In this document: in pieces, positions 38,813-47,739 of the stretch | How the letters are laid out: each line of letters opens with the position of its first letter | How positions within the stretch are numbered: position 1 is the stretch's first letter | From: Fructilactobacillus lindneri DSM 20690 = JCM 11027 | GTDB lineage: Bacteria; Bacillota; Bacilli; Lactobacillales; Lactobacillaceae | Direction: 5' to 3' | NCBI RefSeq assembly: GCF_002907375.1 | Contig: NZ_MIYK01000001.1 | Coordinates: 124,001-188,000, forward strand | Length of the DNA: 64,000 nucleotides | Program-made: the position numbers and the translations under genes | The notes under the pieces: model-generated | What the model was told of the DNA's origin: nothing | Database searches by the model: none | The model's input: the letters and a program-made list of their open reading frames with translations, nothing else

Positions 38813-39952
38813 ATGACAGATAAGAAAACACACGTAGCATTATTATTTGGCGGGGACTCTTCTGAGCATGATGTTTCAAAACGTTCCGCTCACAATATTT
38901 ATGACGCCATGGACAAAGATAAATATGACGTTAGTTTATTTTTGGTTTCTAAAAATGGGATTATTTTAGATGATGCATCATCTCATCGTGTATTTGATGG
39001 TGAGGATGAAGCTGCGGTTTTACAAGATGTAACGGCAAAGTTAGATATGAATAATCCACTCGCTCCAATTATTAATTTAGATAGTACACATAACATTGAT
39101 GTATTTTTCCCAATTATTCATGGTAATTTAGGAGAAGATGGAACTATCCAGGGATTATTACGATTACTACATAAGCCATATGTGGGTAGTGGAATTATGG
39201 CTTCATCTATGGCATATGATAAAGATATTACAAAAAAAATGCTTGATATTGCTGGAGTTAGAAATACTAAATATGTTTTGGTTACACCAGCAAATGCTAA
39301 AAACTGGAATTACGATAAACTTAGCAAAAAACTTAATTCTTCAATTATTTTTATTAAACCAGCTAAGCAAGGCTCTTCAATTGGAATTCATCAAATTGAA
39401 AACCAAACAGAATATGAGCAGGGAATTAGAGATGCTTTTCAGTATGATGATAAAATATTAGTGGAAGAAGCAATTGAAGGACCAGAAGAAGTTGAAATTT
39501 CAATTTTAGGAAATGAAAAACCTAAAGCTTCTAAACTTGGTGCGATTAAGGTACCTGAAAATGATGAATTTTATACGTATGAAAATAAATTTGTTGACGC
39601 TAGTGAGGTTAAATTTACAATTCCAGTAAAATTACCAAATGGAGTAAGTGAAGAAATCACAGAAATGGCGTTAAAAGCCTTTACTGCTTTGGAATTAAAA
39701 GGAATGGCTAGAATTGATTTCTTAGTTTCAAAAGATTTTAAACCTTATTTGGGTGAAATTAATACATTGCCTGGTTTTACTAATATCTCCTTATATCCAC
39801 AGTTATGGGAAGCATCTGGAATTAGTTATACTGAACTAATCGATCAACTAATTGAACTTGCTTTTGAAGAATTCAAAAAACAAGAAAAAGTTTTACATGA
39901 TTTCAAACCTTTGAATCAAAATGATCAAGAAAAAGTTTATAAAGCAAAATAA
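38813..39952 (+). CDS. ddl: D-alanine-D-alanine ligase family, Phe-type (D-Ala-D-Lac specificity likely)
   Basis: ATP-grasp ligase of 379 aa that joins the last two residues of the peptidoglycan stem. Motifs: LLFGGDSSEHDVSKRSA, FPIIHGNLGEDGTIQG, KPAKQGSSIGI and LGEINTLPGFT. In the omega loop the sequence is YENKF: Phe260 takes the place of the Tyr (Tyr216 of E. coli DdlB) found in D-Ala-D-Ala enzymes. Phe here is known from Leuconostoc and vancomycin-resistant lactobacilli, whose ligases make D-Ala-D-lactate. It is a single-gene unit closed by a strong terminator. Confidence 0.93.
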   Translation: MTDKKTHVALLFGGDSSEHDVSKRSAHNIYDAMDKDKYDVSLFLVSKNGIILDDASSHRVFDGEDEAAVLQDVTAKLDMNNPLAPIINLDSTHNIDVFFPIIHGNLGEDGTIQGLLRLLHKPYVGSGIMASSMAYDKDITKKMLDIAGVRNTKYVLVTPANAKNWNYDKLSKKLNSSIIFIKPAKQGSSIGIHQIENQTEYEQGIRDAFQYDDKILVEEAIEGPEEVEISILGNEKPKASKLGAIKVPENDEFYTYENKFVDASEVKFTIPVKLPNGVSEEITEMALKAFTALELKGMARIDFLVSKDFKPYLGEINTLPGFTNISLYPQLWEASGISYTELIDQLIELAFEEFKKQEKVLHDFKPLNQNDQEKVYKAK

Positions 39953-39954
39953 AT

Positions 39955-39999
39955 AAAAAGGGTTCAAACTAGATATTTATCTAGTTTGAACCCTTTTTT
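39955..39999 (+). terminator. Strong terminator after ddl
   Basis: A perfect 20-bp stem (39955-39974 with 39979-39998) with a 4-base loop and a T-rich end. Confidence 0.9.
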
Positions 40000-40070
40000 A
40001 TTTAATGAGTAAAAATTATATATGAAATTATAATAATAACTCTTATAAATTACGTATTTATTAATAGTTA

Positions 40071-40135
40071 TGATAATGGTATTATCACTATTTTGTCATA
40101 AAGTTATTGACATTATGGGAATAATATTTCATAAT
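40071..40135 (+). promoter_or_regulatory. Promoter and upstream palindrome of the XRE/TPR regulator
   Basis: TTGACA (40107-40112), 17 bases and CATAAT (40130-40135) form a good promoter. TGATAATGGTATTATCA (40071-40087), a 7-bp inverted repeat around GGT, lies 20 bases before the -35 box and could be an operator. The 5' untranslated region is about 65 bases. Confidence 0.6.
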
Positions 40136-40207
40136 TTTAAGCTGTGCTGTTTAAGATATTGATAATTAATAGCACGACTATTTAAATAAGTAGGAGAGAT
40201 TGAATAC

Positions 40208-41101
40208 ATGGTGATATTTCCATCATCGGCAATGCTAAAGAAGATTGGATTACTTGTCAAAGAACGTCGGCAAGATTTGCATATGTCACAAGTTGAATTA
40301 GCAAAAGGAATTTGTACACAAACTACGATTAGTACTTTGGAAAATAATGGTTGTTTTAGCAAATGGGAATTGATTCCAGAGATTATTAAACGTCTTGATA
40401 TTGATGTTAAAGAGATCGAAAATAAATCTTTATATCGATATGGAGAAAGAAATTTAAGACAAGTTGAGTTATGTCTTTTAACGCATAAATTTTCTAAAGC
40501 ATTAAAACTACTCTCTAAAATTAAAAAGGAAAATTTAGATTCAAAAGATTTATTAGCTCGATTTTATTGTGATTTAGGTTTTTCACAGTTATTTATGGAT
40601 GGATCATTGGACGATGTTACAACTAGTTTTACTACGGCAATATATAAACATACATCTAAAAATAATCAAATGGTAATTAGTTGGAGTTTCTTGGGAATGG
40701 CGATTGCTTATCAAAGGCTCAGATTACAAAAACGTTCTTTAGAATATTTCAAATTAGCAATCAGTAAATTAAACATTTCTTTACGAAATATTCATAAAAA
40801 AGAAGATTTATGGGTAAATACTCAGTTAGCTTTAGCAGTAGTAGTTTTTGGGTTTGAAATTTCTGAACATCAGTTAGTTCAAAAAGAATGTGACTTAGTT
40901 ATGAATATTTTACGATGCAACTATTCATATTATTGTTTAAAAGATTTTTATTATGTCAAAGGGATTAGTTTGAAGGCAGAGAATAAGGAAGAAGCTGCTG
41001 AAAAGTTATTTATGCAATCAAATGGATTATGTTGTTTAAGAAGTAGTAATAATGTTCAAAAATTATTAAAAATTAATCAATATGATGTTGTAAAACAATA
41101 G
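40208..41101 (+). CDS. XRE-family regulator with TPR-like C-terminus (Rgg/PlcR architecture)
   Basis: A 297-aa protein: helix-turn-helix domain at about 12-65 (GLLVKERRQDLHMSQVELAK, TTISTLENNG), then a helical repeat domain of about 220 residues with TPR-like spacing. This architecture is that of peptide-sensing regulators (Rgg, PlcR, NprR) and related solitary regulators. No short hydrophobic-peptide gene is visible on either side, and a terminator follows at once. Target and ligand are unknown. AGGAGAG lies about 11 bases before ATG 40208; GTG 40211 is an alternative. Confidence 0.8.
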   Translation: MVIFPSSAMLKKIGLLVKERRQDLHMSQVELAKGICTQTTISTLENNGCFSKWELIPEIIKRLDIDVKEIENKSLYRYGERNLRQVELCLLTHKFSKALKLLSKIKKENLDSKDLLARFYCDLGFSQLFMDGSLDDVTTSFTTAIYKHTSKNNQMVISWSFLGMAIAYQRLRLQKRSLEYFKLAISKLNISLRNIHKKEDLWVNTQLALAVVVFGFEISEHQLVQKECDLVMNILRCNYSYYCLKDFYYVKGISLKAENKEEAAEKLFMQSNGLCCLRSSNNVQKLLKINQYDVVKQ

Positions 41102-41144
41102 AGAAAAAGGATAATCTTGATTGGTCAAGATTATCCTTTTTCTC
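41101..41144. terminator. Bidirectional terminator
   Basis: A perfect 20-bp stem (41101-41120 with 41125-41144) with TTGG loop lies between the regulator and the convergent uspA-type gene. Confidence 0.9.
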
Positions 41145-41155
41145 TATTATATTTA

Positions 41156-41647
41156 TTAATGATTTTTATTTTTAATTTTTTTAGAATCAATTAGTTGGTT
41201 CTTTAGATTAGTACGAACAACTAAAACATCACATGTAGCGTTTCGAGTTACATATTCGGTTACAGAACCAATTAAAAGTCTTTCTACAGCATTTAAGCCA
41301 GTGGCACCAATCATAATTAAATCAATGTTTAATTCCTTGGTAAGATCCTTTGCAATGATTGTTTTAGGAGAACCATATTCGATGGAATAATCAACATTTT
41401 TAACTCCAGCATCTTTAGCTTCTTGTGTATATTTATCTAAGTTGCTTTTAGCTTTGTCAGAAATATCAGTGACGATTGAAGTATCAAAACTGGATATTTC
41501 TTGAAAAGCCCTAGTGTCAATTACATGTACAATGTGAAGATGAGCATCATTTCGCTTCGCAACAGCCACAGATTTTTGGAATGCAAGCTCAGCACCATAT
41601 GAGCCATCAACTGGAACTAAAATATTATTATATTCTTGAATCATCAT
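41156..41647 (-). CDS. Universal stress protein (UspA family, ATP-binding type)
   Basis: A 163-aa cytosolic protein of the Usp fold. It begins with NNILVPVDGSYGAELAF and ends with the ATP-binding signature GATGLNAVERLLIGSVTEYV (G-x2-G-x9-G-S/T). It is probably a stress or starvation protein; the exact role is unknown. GAGGTGG lies 5 bases before ATG 41647 and 8 before ATG 41644; the GTG at 41653 overlaps that site. Confidence 0.87.
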   Translation of the reverse strand: MMIQEYNNILVPVDGSYGAELAFQKSVAVAKRNDAHLHIVHVIDTRAFQEISSFDTSIVTDISDKAKSNLDKYTQEAKDAGVKNVDYSIEYGSPKTIIAKDLTKELNIDLIMIGATGLNAVERLLIGSVTEYVTRNATCDVLVVRTNLKNQLIDSKKIKNKNH

Positions 41648-41708
41648 AACCACCTCATTACTTTTATTAGTTTAAGTATAATCCATTTCCAAAATATTAC
41701 CACTGATA

Positions 41709-41993
41709 TTACTTGTTTATAAATTGACTCAATAATAATTCTGGAACTACACAGCCAACACATCCAGCTATTAAAACAACTACAATCATAATTGTTGAAT
41801 TCAAAAGAACCGCTAAGATGCCTAATAGTGCAATTACAATTAAAGCAATGCCGCTAAATAAGAGAATTTTTTGCAAAGCTAAGTTTGATTCTGGTTTAAA
41901 TAACATAAAATTTTTATGCACATGTGTTAAAAAGAAACATCCATTTAGTAGTAATAATAATGAAAATAAAATAGCAAGAATGTTAATTGCCAA
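41709..41993 (-). CDS. Small membrane protein of unknown function
   Basis: A 94-aa protein with three hydrophobic segments (about 2-22, 41-62, 65-84) separated by HVHKNFMLFKPESNLALQK. I do not recognise the family. TTG 41993 is 6 bases after AAGGAGTG, while GTG 42002 is inside that site. It follows rarA closely on the same strand and may be co-transcribed with it. Confidence 0.6.
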   Translation of the reverse strand: MAINILAILFSLLLLLNGCFFLTHVHKNFMLFKPESNLALQKILLFSGIALIVIALLGILAVLLNSTIMIVVVLIAGCVGCVVPELLLSQFINK

Positions 41994-41998
41994 TGAAA

Positions 41999-43278
41999 TC
42001 ACTCCTTAGATTTTGGTGAACTAGCTTGATTTAAGCGTTTGTATTGTTCTCCTAATGCTTTTTCAAATTTGCCATTTTCTTTAGGATGATAATACTTAGC
42101 ATTTTTAATTTTATTTGGTAAATATTGTTGTGAAACCCAATCATTAGGGTAGTCATGTGGAAATTTATAACCAACATGCCCTAATTCTTTGGCACCTTTA
42201 TAATGAGCATCTCGTAGATACTTTGGAATTACACCATAATTTCCAGTTTGTACATCTTTAAGAGCTTCATCAATAGCTGTAATTCCAGAATTTGATTTCG
42301 GAGATAAACAAAGTTCAATGATTGCATCCGACAACGGGATTCGTGCTTCAGGGAATCCCAATTTATTAGCAGCTTCAACAGCTGTCACGGTCCTAGCAGC
42401 TGCTGAAGGATTCGCTAAACCAATGTCTTCGTATGCAATTACCATGAGGCGACGCGTAAGTGAATTTAAATCACCAGACTCAATTAAACGAGCAGCATAA
42501 TGTAAGGCAGCGTTCACATCAGATCCGCGAATTGATTTTTGAAATGCAGATAGAACGTTATAGTGACCATCACCATTTTTGTCTTGTGTCAGTGCTTTTT
42601 TTGTAAGCATGCTTCTATGTCGCTTAAGGTAACATTAATAATCCCATCAACAGTCTTAGTTGATTTAACAGCTAATTCTAAAGCATTCAGAGCACTTCTT
42701 AAATCACCATTGGTATTATGAGTTAAAAAGTTTAAAGCATTATCATCAATATTAACTTTGTAGTTTCCTAAACCATTTTCTGAATCATTTAAAGACCGAT
42801 CAATGGCAGTTTTAATATTTTGACTTGAGAGGGGATGGACTTGAAAAATTTGAGTTCTGGATCGAATTGCAGGACTGATATTAATGTATGGATTCTCAGT
42901 TGTTGCTCCAATTAAAATGATTTGACCACTTTCAAGCAACGGTAATAAAAAATCTTGTTTAGTTTTATCTAAACGATGAATTTCATCGAGTAATAATACC
43001 ACTGTACCACTCATTTTGGACTCATTTGCAACAATTTGTAAATCCTTTTTAGTATCAGTTGCAGCATTAAGAATGCGAAAAGCATATTTTGATGATCCAG
43101 CAATTGCACTTGCAATACTTGTTTTACCAGTTCCAGGAGGTCCATATAAAATCATAGAAGATAACATTTTAGCTTGGACCATGCGCTGAATAATTTTACC
43201 ATTACCAACTAAATCTTCTTGTCCGACAATTTCTTCTATTTTCTGAGGTCGCATTCGATATGCTAAAGGTTTTTGCAT
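41999..43278 (-). pseudogene. rarA: rarA (mgsA) replication-associated ATPase split by a frameshift
   Basis: An AAA+ protein related to clamp-loader subunits that acts at stalled forks. The first part (from ATG 43278, 229 aa) has the P-loop GPPGTGKT (46-53), Walker B LLLDEIHR and SRTQIFQVHPL, and ends LQKKH-stop. The second part continues in the -1 frame with KKALTQDKNGDG, AFQKSIRGSDVNAALHY and RLMVIAYEDIGLANP. The break is at A7 of the minus strand (42602-42596). One more A would give 426 aa, the normal length. In phase the site reads A_AAA_AAG, the heptamer used for -1 frameshifting in E. coli dnaX, so an expressed full protein is possible. Otherwise the gene is broken or the base was missed. 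Confidence 0.85.
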
Positions 43279-43293
43279 ATTATTCCTTCTTTA

Positions 43294-43755
43294 TTAATGA
43301 AATAAACGTTTCCAAAAAGATTCTTTTTTATTAGAAGTTGATTTATCCGATGATGATTGCTGATTTTCGGTAGGATGATAATCAATATTATCGACATGAA
43401 TAGCTTCCGGAGCGGCAATTATAATTCCATAATCTTCTGGTTTTGTTTCATAGATTTTATCAGTCTTCAGCGTAAATTTTACATTGTTAGCTGTAGCTGC
43501 TTTTAAATATGGACTTTGTTTTTCCGTTGGAAGATTGCCATTAATGATTATTGTATAGTTGGGATGTTCTTGAATAATTTTTTCTACTTGAGTGAGAGCT
43601 TCCTTATTACTAACTTGTGAAACTGTAATTGCAAATGCTACTCTTTCTCTAAAGGTACCTAAATATTTTCTTTGTTCATCTGGATTAATTTTAGGCGTTC
43701 CACCATTGATGGCTTGATCAAGTCGATTTTGTACATTTCCGTTATCGGATGACAT
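43294..43755 (-). CDS. YueI family protein (DUF1694)
   Basis: A 153-aa soluble protein with the family pattern NRLDQAINGGTPKINPDEQR, YLGTFRERVAFAITVSQ and TLKTDKIYETKPEDYGIIIA. The last 30 residues are polar and end in WKRLFH. Function is unknown. It lies just upstream of rarA on the minus strand, 15 bases apart. Confidence 0.85.
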   Translation of the reverse strand: MSSDNGNVQNRLDQAINGGTPKINPDEQRKYLGTFRERVAFAITVSQVSNKEALTQVEKIIQEHPNYTIIINGNLPTEKQSPYLKAATANNVKFTLKTDKIYETKPEDYGIIIAAPEAIHVDNIDYHPTENQQSSSDKSTSNKKESFWKRLFH

Positions 43756-43813
43756 AAATTAGCTCCTTTAATAATTGATGATTTTATTGTAACATTTATA
43801 AAAAAATGTATAC

Positions 43814-43845
43814 AAAAAGCGGTCTCACATGAGATCCGCTTTTTT
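43814..43845 (-). terminator. Terminator after rpsD
   Basis: AAAAAGCGGTCTC (43814-43826) pairs with GAGATCCGCTTTTT (43831-43844), one bulged base, with A/T flanks on both sides. It separates rpsD from yueI. Confidence 0.8.
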
Positions 43846-43856
43846 GATACCAAATT

Positions 43857-44462
43857 TTAACGGTTGTAGTATTCAACGATTAATGAAGTATCAATATTTG
43901 CATTTAATTCATCTGGTTGTGGAAGTCTAGTTAATGAACCTTCAAGCTTATCAGCATCAAATGATACATAAGCAGGGCGACTAACAACATCTTTAACGGC
44001 TTCTTGAATGATAGCCATGTCTTTAGACTTTTGACGAACTCCGATAACTTGACCAGGTTTTACTTCGTATGATGGAATATCAACACGTTTACCATCAACA
44101 GTAATGTGACCATGGTTAACTAATTGTCTTGATTGACGACGAGTGGTTGCCAATCCTAAACGATAAACAACATTATCTAAACGTTGTTCAAGTAAAATTT
44201 CAAAGTTATCACCATGTTTACCTTCACGAATTTTACCAGCTTTTAAGAAAAGTGAGTAAAACTGACGTTCAGTTAAACCATACATGTAACGCATTTTTTG
44301 CTTTTCACGTAATTGAACACCGTATTCTGATAATTTTTGACGACGACCTTGGCCGTGAACACCTGGAGCATATGGACGACGTTGTAATTCTTTACCAGTA
44401 CCTGATAAAGAAATTCCAAGACGACGAGAAATTCTCCAACTTGGGCCTGTATATCTTGACAT
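43857..44462 (-). CDS. rpsD: 30S ribosomal protein S4
   Basis: Primary 16S rRNA-binding assembly protein of 201 aa. Motifs: [30 protein letters not shown], the S4 RNA-binding domain ([33 protein letters not shown]) and C-terminal IVEYYNR. ATG 44462 follows GGAGGAAT by 5 bases; the longer frame to 44510 would read the leader. It has the long structured leader expected for S4 autoregulation. Confidence 0.96.
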   Translation of the reverse strand: MSRYTGPSWRISRRLGISLSGTGKELQRRPYAPGVHGQGRRQKLSEYGVQLREKQKMRYMYGLTERQFYSLFLKAGKIREGKHGDNFEILLEQRLDNVVYRLGLATTRRQSRQLVNHGHITVDGKRVDIPSYEVKPGQVIGVRQKSKDMAIIQEAVKDVVSRPAYVSFDADKLEGSLTRLPQPDELNANIDTSLIVEYYNR

Positions 44463-44630
44463 AAATAATTCCTCCAATAAAATTTTTGGAGTAAAATAAT
44501 AGATGTACACTTAGTATTCGTGCATATCTCTCAGAACTTTCACCTCAGCAGCCGGTGGGTTACTAATTAAACTATTAGATAGCAAAGATATGTTGACGAG
44601 CTTACCATGTACCGCTGCATTATTTTACAC
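44463..44630 (-). ncRNA. rpsD leader, probable S4-binding autoregulatory structure
   Basis: A leader of about 168 nt lies between the predicted start of transcription and the S4 ribosome site. Its first bases (GTAAAATAAT, minus strand, about 44628-44619) are complementary to ATTATTTTAC just before the ribosome site (about 44499-44490), giving a long-range closing stem. Inside are GCAGCGGTACATGG and CCACCGGCTGCTGAGGTG segments that can form further hairpins. Firmicute rpsD mRNAs carry S4-binding leaders, so repression by excess S4 is the likely role. Confidence 0.6.
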
Positions 44631-44637
44631 GATTCCT

Positions 44638-44666
44638 ATTCTATTTGTATTAGGAGAAAAAGTCAA
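44638..44666 (-). promoter_or_regulatory. Promoter of rpsD
   Basis: TTGACT (44666-44661), 17 bases and TAGAAT (44643-44638) on the minus strand. Confidence 0.75.
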
Positions 44667-44726
44667 TAAAATATATATATTTAAAGCTTATTTCGTAATC
44701 TTTCAAAGTCAGAAGAATGATGTTTA

Positions 44727-44735
44727 TGGTATAAT
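44727..44735 (+). promoter_or_regulatory. Extended -10 promoter of ezrA
   Basis: TGGTATAAT contains a perfect -10 box (44730-44735) with TGn extension; no clear -35. It lies 60 bases before the start codon. Confidence 0.5.
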
Positions 44736-44795
44736 TTGTTGAATAAGCAACGCTATTTTAAAATAAACTAAAAAATTAAAGGTCGGATAAATAAA

Positions 44796-46508
44796 ATGCT
44801 CAATGTCATTATAGGTATCTTAGTAATAATAATTATTATTTATATTTCTGTTGTCTTTTATCAAAAGTATCTTCTAAAACAAATTGTTGCGATGGAAAAG
44901 CAAAGTAATAGAATGAAAAACCTTAAACTAGAAGAGAGTTTTAAAAAAATTAGTGAAATTGGATTAACTGGAACTTCTTTAAAAAATGTGGATGATGCTT
45001 ATAAAGAGTTTCAGACAATTACTCAAAATGAATTTCCTAAGGTTAATCGAGCACTGGCCAATGCACGTAAAAATTCAAAAGGGATTAATTTTTTAAAAAC
45101 ACGTGATGAATGTGATCAAGCAGGTTATCTTCTTGAAAAATCAGCAAAGAAAATTGACAGTATTCAGGCAATCCTTGAACATGTTGAAAAATTGAATAAA
45201 GAACATAAGCAGGCTGTGGCTGATTTAGAGACAAGTTATAAACAGTTAAGGAAAATATTGTTGACCAATAATGCTGAATTTGGACCTGCAATTGATGCAC
45301 TTGAGGAACAACTTTCTTCCATAGAAGGAACTTTCAATGATTTTTCTGATTTAACTCAAAAAGGTGACCATGAAAATGCTGAAAAATTATTGCTTGATTT
45401 GAGACAAGCAACTAATAAGCTCGAAAATATAATCAAGGTTATTCCTAAATTATTTAAGTTAAATAACGTTAAGTATAAAAATCAAATTGCTGAGATTGAA
45501 TCAGCTTATTCTAAAATGAAAGCAGAAGGATTTTGTTTTGTAGATGATGATTTTGATATTTCCCTTAAAGAACTTAAAGAGACTATAACAGATAATATTG
45601 AAAATATTAAACATTTGGATATTGAATTTGTAAAAGACCAAGATCAAGAAGTTGAAAGTCGAATTAATGGTCTCTATGATAAAATGGAAAAAGAAATGAA
45701 AGCGCGGGTAAAAGTTGAAAAGCAAATTAATGTTATTACAAAATTTATTCAGCACGCTAAACAACAAAATGTTACTTTAACTAACGAGTTAGAACGTTTA
45801 AGCCATAATTATTCTTTAGAGCATGGTGAGATTGAAAGTGCTAAAGATTTAGGACAAAGGATTGATTCGATTGCCCAACAACACCAACAGGATATGGATA
45901 AAATTAAAAATCGTACGGCAGTTTATTCGTATGTTCTAGATAATATAGTAAAGTTCAAAGCTGAATTAACTAAGATAGAAAAACAGCAAATCAAATTAAA
46001 TGACTCTATTGCGGATTTTAGTGCTGAAGAAAAAGAAGCTCATCAAATTTTAGCTGATTTAACGTCTGAATTACATGCAATTCAACGGAGAATTGAAAAT
46101 TTGAATTTGCCTGGAATCGCTGATGATTATGTGGACTATTTTGGAATTGTATCTGATGAGGTTAATCATTTAAATTCTACGATGAATAAAGTTAAAATTA
46201 GTATGGATGATGTTAATAAACAACTAATTCAAATAAAAAAAGATCGGGATTCACTTCAGGAAAAAACTGATGATTTAATTGATCAGTCAGTTTTAGCCGA
46301 ACAAGTTATGCAGTATGCTAATCGATATGTAAATAGTAATCCTGAGATTAGACCTGCTATGAAAAAGGCTAAGTATTTATTCGATAAAGACTTTCATTAT
46401 GATGAGAGTTTGGCTACAATTGCTAATGCAGTTGATAAGGTTGAGCCCGGTGCATATAGACGAATCGAAGACAATTATTACAATACTAAAGCTAAGAAAA
46501 ACAAATAA
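44796..46508 (+). CDS. ezrA: Septation ring formation regulator EzrA
   Basis: A 570-aa membrane-anchored protein with one N-terminal segment (about 3-20) and the remainder almost entirely heptad-rich coiled coil made of spectrin-like repeats. It binds FtsZ, limits extra Z-rings and recruits wall enzymes to midcell. The C-terminal KAKYLFDKDFHYDESLATIA motif is conserved in the family. It stands upstream of iscS-thiI, a known Firmicute order, but a terminator lies between. Confidence 0.92.
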   Translation: MLNVIIGILVIIIIIYISVVFYQKYLLKQIVAMEKQSNRMKNLKLEESFKKISEIGLTGTSLKNVDDAYKEFQTITQNEFPKVNRALANARKNSKGINFLKTRDECDQAGYLLEKSAKKIDSIQAILEHVEKLNKEHKQAVADLETSYKQLRKILLTNNAEFGPAIDALEEQLSSIEGTFNDFSDLTQKGDHENAEKLLLDLRQATNKLENIIKVIPKLFKLNNVKYKNQIAEIESAYSKMKAEGFCFVDDDFDISLKELKETITDNIENIKHLDIEFVKDQDQEVESRINGLYDKMEKEMKARVKVEKQINVITKFIQHAKQQNVTLTNELERLSHNYSLEHGEIESAKDLGQRIDSIAQQHQQDMDKIKNRTAVYSYVLDNIVKFKAELTKIEKQQIKLNDSIADFSAEEKEAHQILADLTSELHAIQRRIENLNLPGIADDYVDYFGIVSDEVNHLNSTMNKVKISMDDVNKQLIQIKKDRDSLQEKTDDLIDQSVLAEQVMQYANRYVNSNPEIRPAMKKAKYLFDKDFHYDESLATIANAVDKVEPGAYRRIEDNYYNTKAKKNK

Positions 46509-46513
46509 TGCTA

Positions 46514-46547
46514 GATACCAGGTCTTGTTGACCTGGTATCGTTTTTT
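46514..46547 (+). terminator. Terminator after ezrA
   Basis: GATACCAGGTC (46514-46524) pairs with GACCTGGTATC (46530-46540), followed by GTTTTTT. Confidence 0.88.
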
Positions 46548-46565
46548 GAAGAAGGAAGGTTCAAA

Positions 46566-47711
46566 ATGATTTATTTTGATAATAGTGCTACTACCAAAGT
46601 TGATGATGATGTTTTAAAAACTTACAATCAAGTTAGTGAAAATTTTTGGGGAAATCCATCGAGTCTGCATAACTTTGGGGAAAAGGCTAATGGGTTGTTA
46701 CAACAGTCTAGAAAACAAATTGCTGATTTGCTTGGTGTTTCTCCGACTGAAATTTATTTTACTAGCGGTGGAACTGAAGGAGATAACTGGGTCATCAAAG
46801 GTACAGCAATTCAAAAAAAAGAATTTGGCAAACATATTATAACCACCAAAATTGAGCATGCTGCTGTAAAAAATTCAATGAAAATGTTAGAAAAATTAGG
46901 TTTTGAAATCACATATCTTCCAGTTGATGCTGAAGGAAGAGTATCTGCTCGTGATTTGTCTAATGCAATTCGTTCCGACACTATTTTAGTTTCTATTATG
47001 GCAGTTAATAACGAAGTAGGAACAATCGAACCATTAGATGAAATTGCAGAAGTACTAAAAAAATATCCTAAAATTCATTTTCACGTTGATGCGGTTCAAG
47101 GAATGGCAAAAGGAATTCATGATTTAATTTTTAATGATCGAGTTGATTTTATTACTTTTTCAGGGCATAAGTTTCATGCTCCACGCGGAATTGGATTTAT
47201 TTATGGTAGAAATGGTCGCAGAATTGATCCATTAATGGATGGTGGGGGCCAAGAACGTGGACAAAGAAGTGGAACTGAAAATTTACCTGCTATTGCTGGA
47301 ATGGCAAAGGCAATTCGTATCATTAAAGAACATGAAAATCAAAGTATTAATGAAGAACAGGCTATTCGAAAACGAATTTATGATCATATTAGTAATTATG
47401 AAAAAGTTGATGTATTTTCAGATTTAAATAATCATTTTGCTCCTCATGTTTTGTGTTTTGCCATTGAGGGAGTAAAAGGTGAGACTATTGTGCATGCATT
47501 TGAACAGGAAGGAATCTACATTTCAACTACCAGTGCTTGTTCTTCTAAAAAAGATGAGACCTCTGGAACACTCGCAGCCATGGGAATCCCAAATGAAATT
47601 TCCAAGAGTGCTGTAAGAGTATCATTGGGAGACCATAATCAACTTTTTGAAGCTGATGAATTTAACCAAGTGTTTGATAAACTTTATGATAAGTTTAAAC
47701 ATTTAAGTTAA
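46566..47711 (+). CDS. Cysteine desulfurase (IscS-like, ThiI partner)
   Basis: Pyridoxal-phosphate enzyme of 381 aa that removes sulfur from cysteine and passes it as persulfide. The cofactor lysine is Lys202 ([14 protein letters not shown]) and the persulfide cysteine is Cys325 in [14 protein letters not shown]. It is a group I (NifS/IscS-like) enzyme. The next gene is thiI, so the sulfur acceptor is most likely ThiI for 4-thiouridine in tRNA, as with NifZ/ThiI in Bacillus. GAAGGAAGG precedes ATG. Confidence 0.92.
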   Translation: MIYFDNSATTKVDDDVLKTYNQVSENFWGNPSSLHNFGEKANGLLQQSRKQIADLLGVSPTEIYFTSGGTEGDNWVIKGTAIQKKEFGKHIITTKIEHAAVKNSMKMLEKLGFEITYLPVDAEGRVSARDLSNAIRSDTILVSIMAVNNEVGTIEPLDEIAEVLKKYPKIHFHVDAVQGMAKGIHDLIFNDRVDFITFSGHKFHAPRGIGFIYGRNGRRIDPLMDGGGQERGQRSGTENLPAIAGMAKAIRIIKEHENQSINEEQAIRKRIYDHISNYEKVDVFSDLNNHFAPHVLCFAIEGVKGETIVHAFEQEGIYISTTSACSSKKDETSGTLAAMGIPNEISKSAVRVSLGDHNQLFEADEFNQVFDKLYDKFKHLS

Positions 47712-47739
47712 ATTAAAAAATGTGAAAGGATGTGACAGA

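Noticed and set aside
39990-40207. Short signalling peptide gene beside the XRE/TPR regulator
   Set aside because: No small hydrophobic ORF with a ribosome site is visible on either strand here or between 41101 and 41156.
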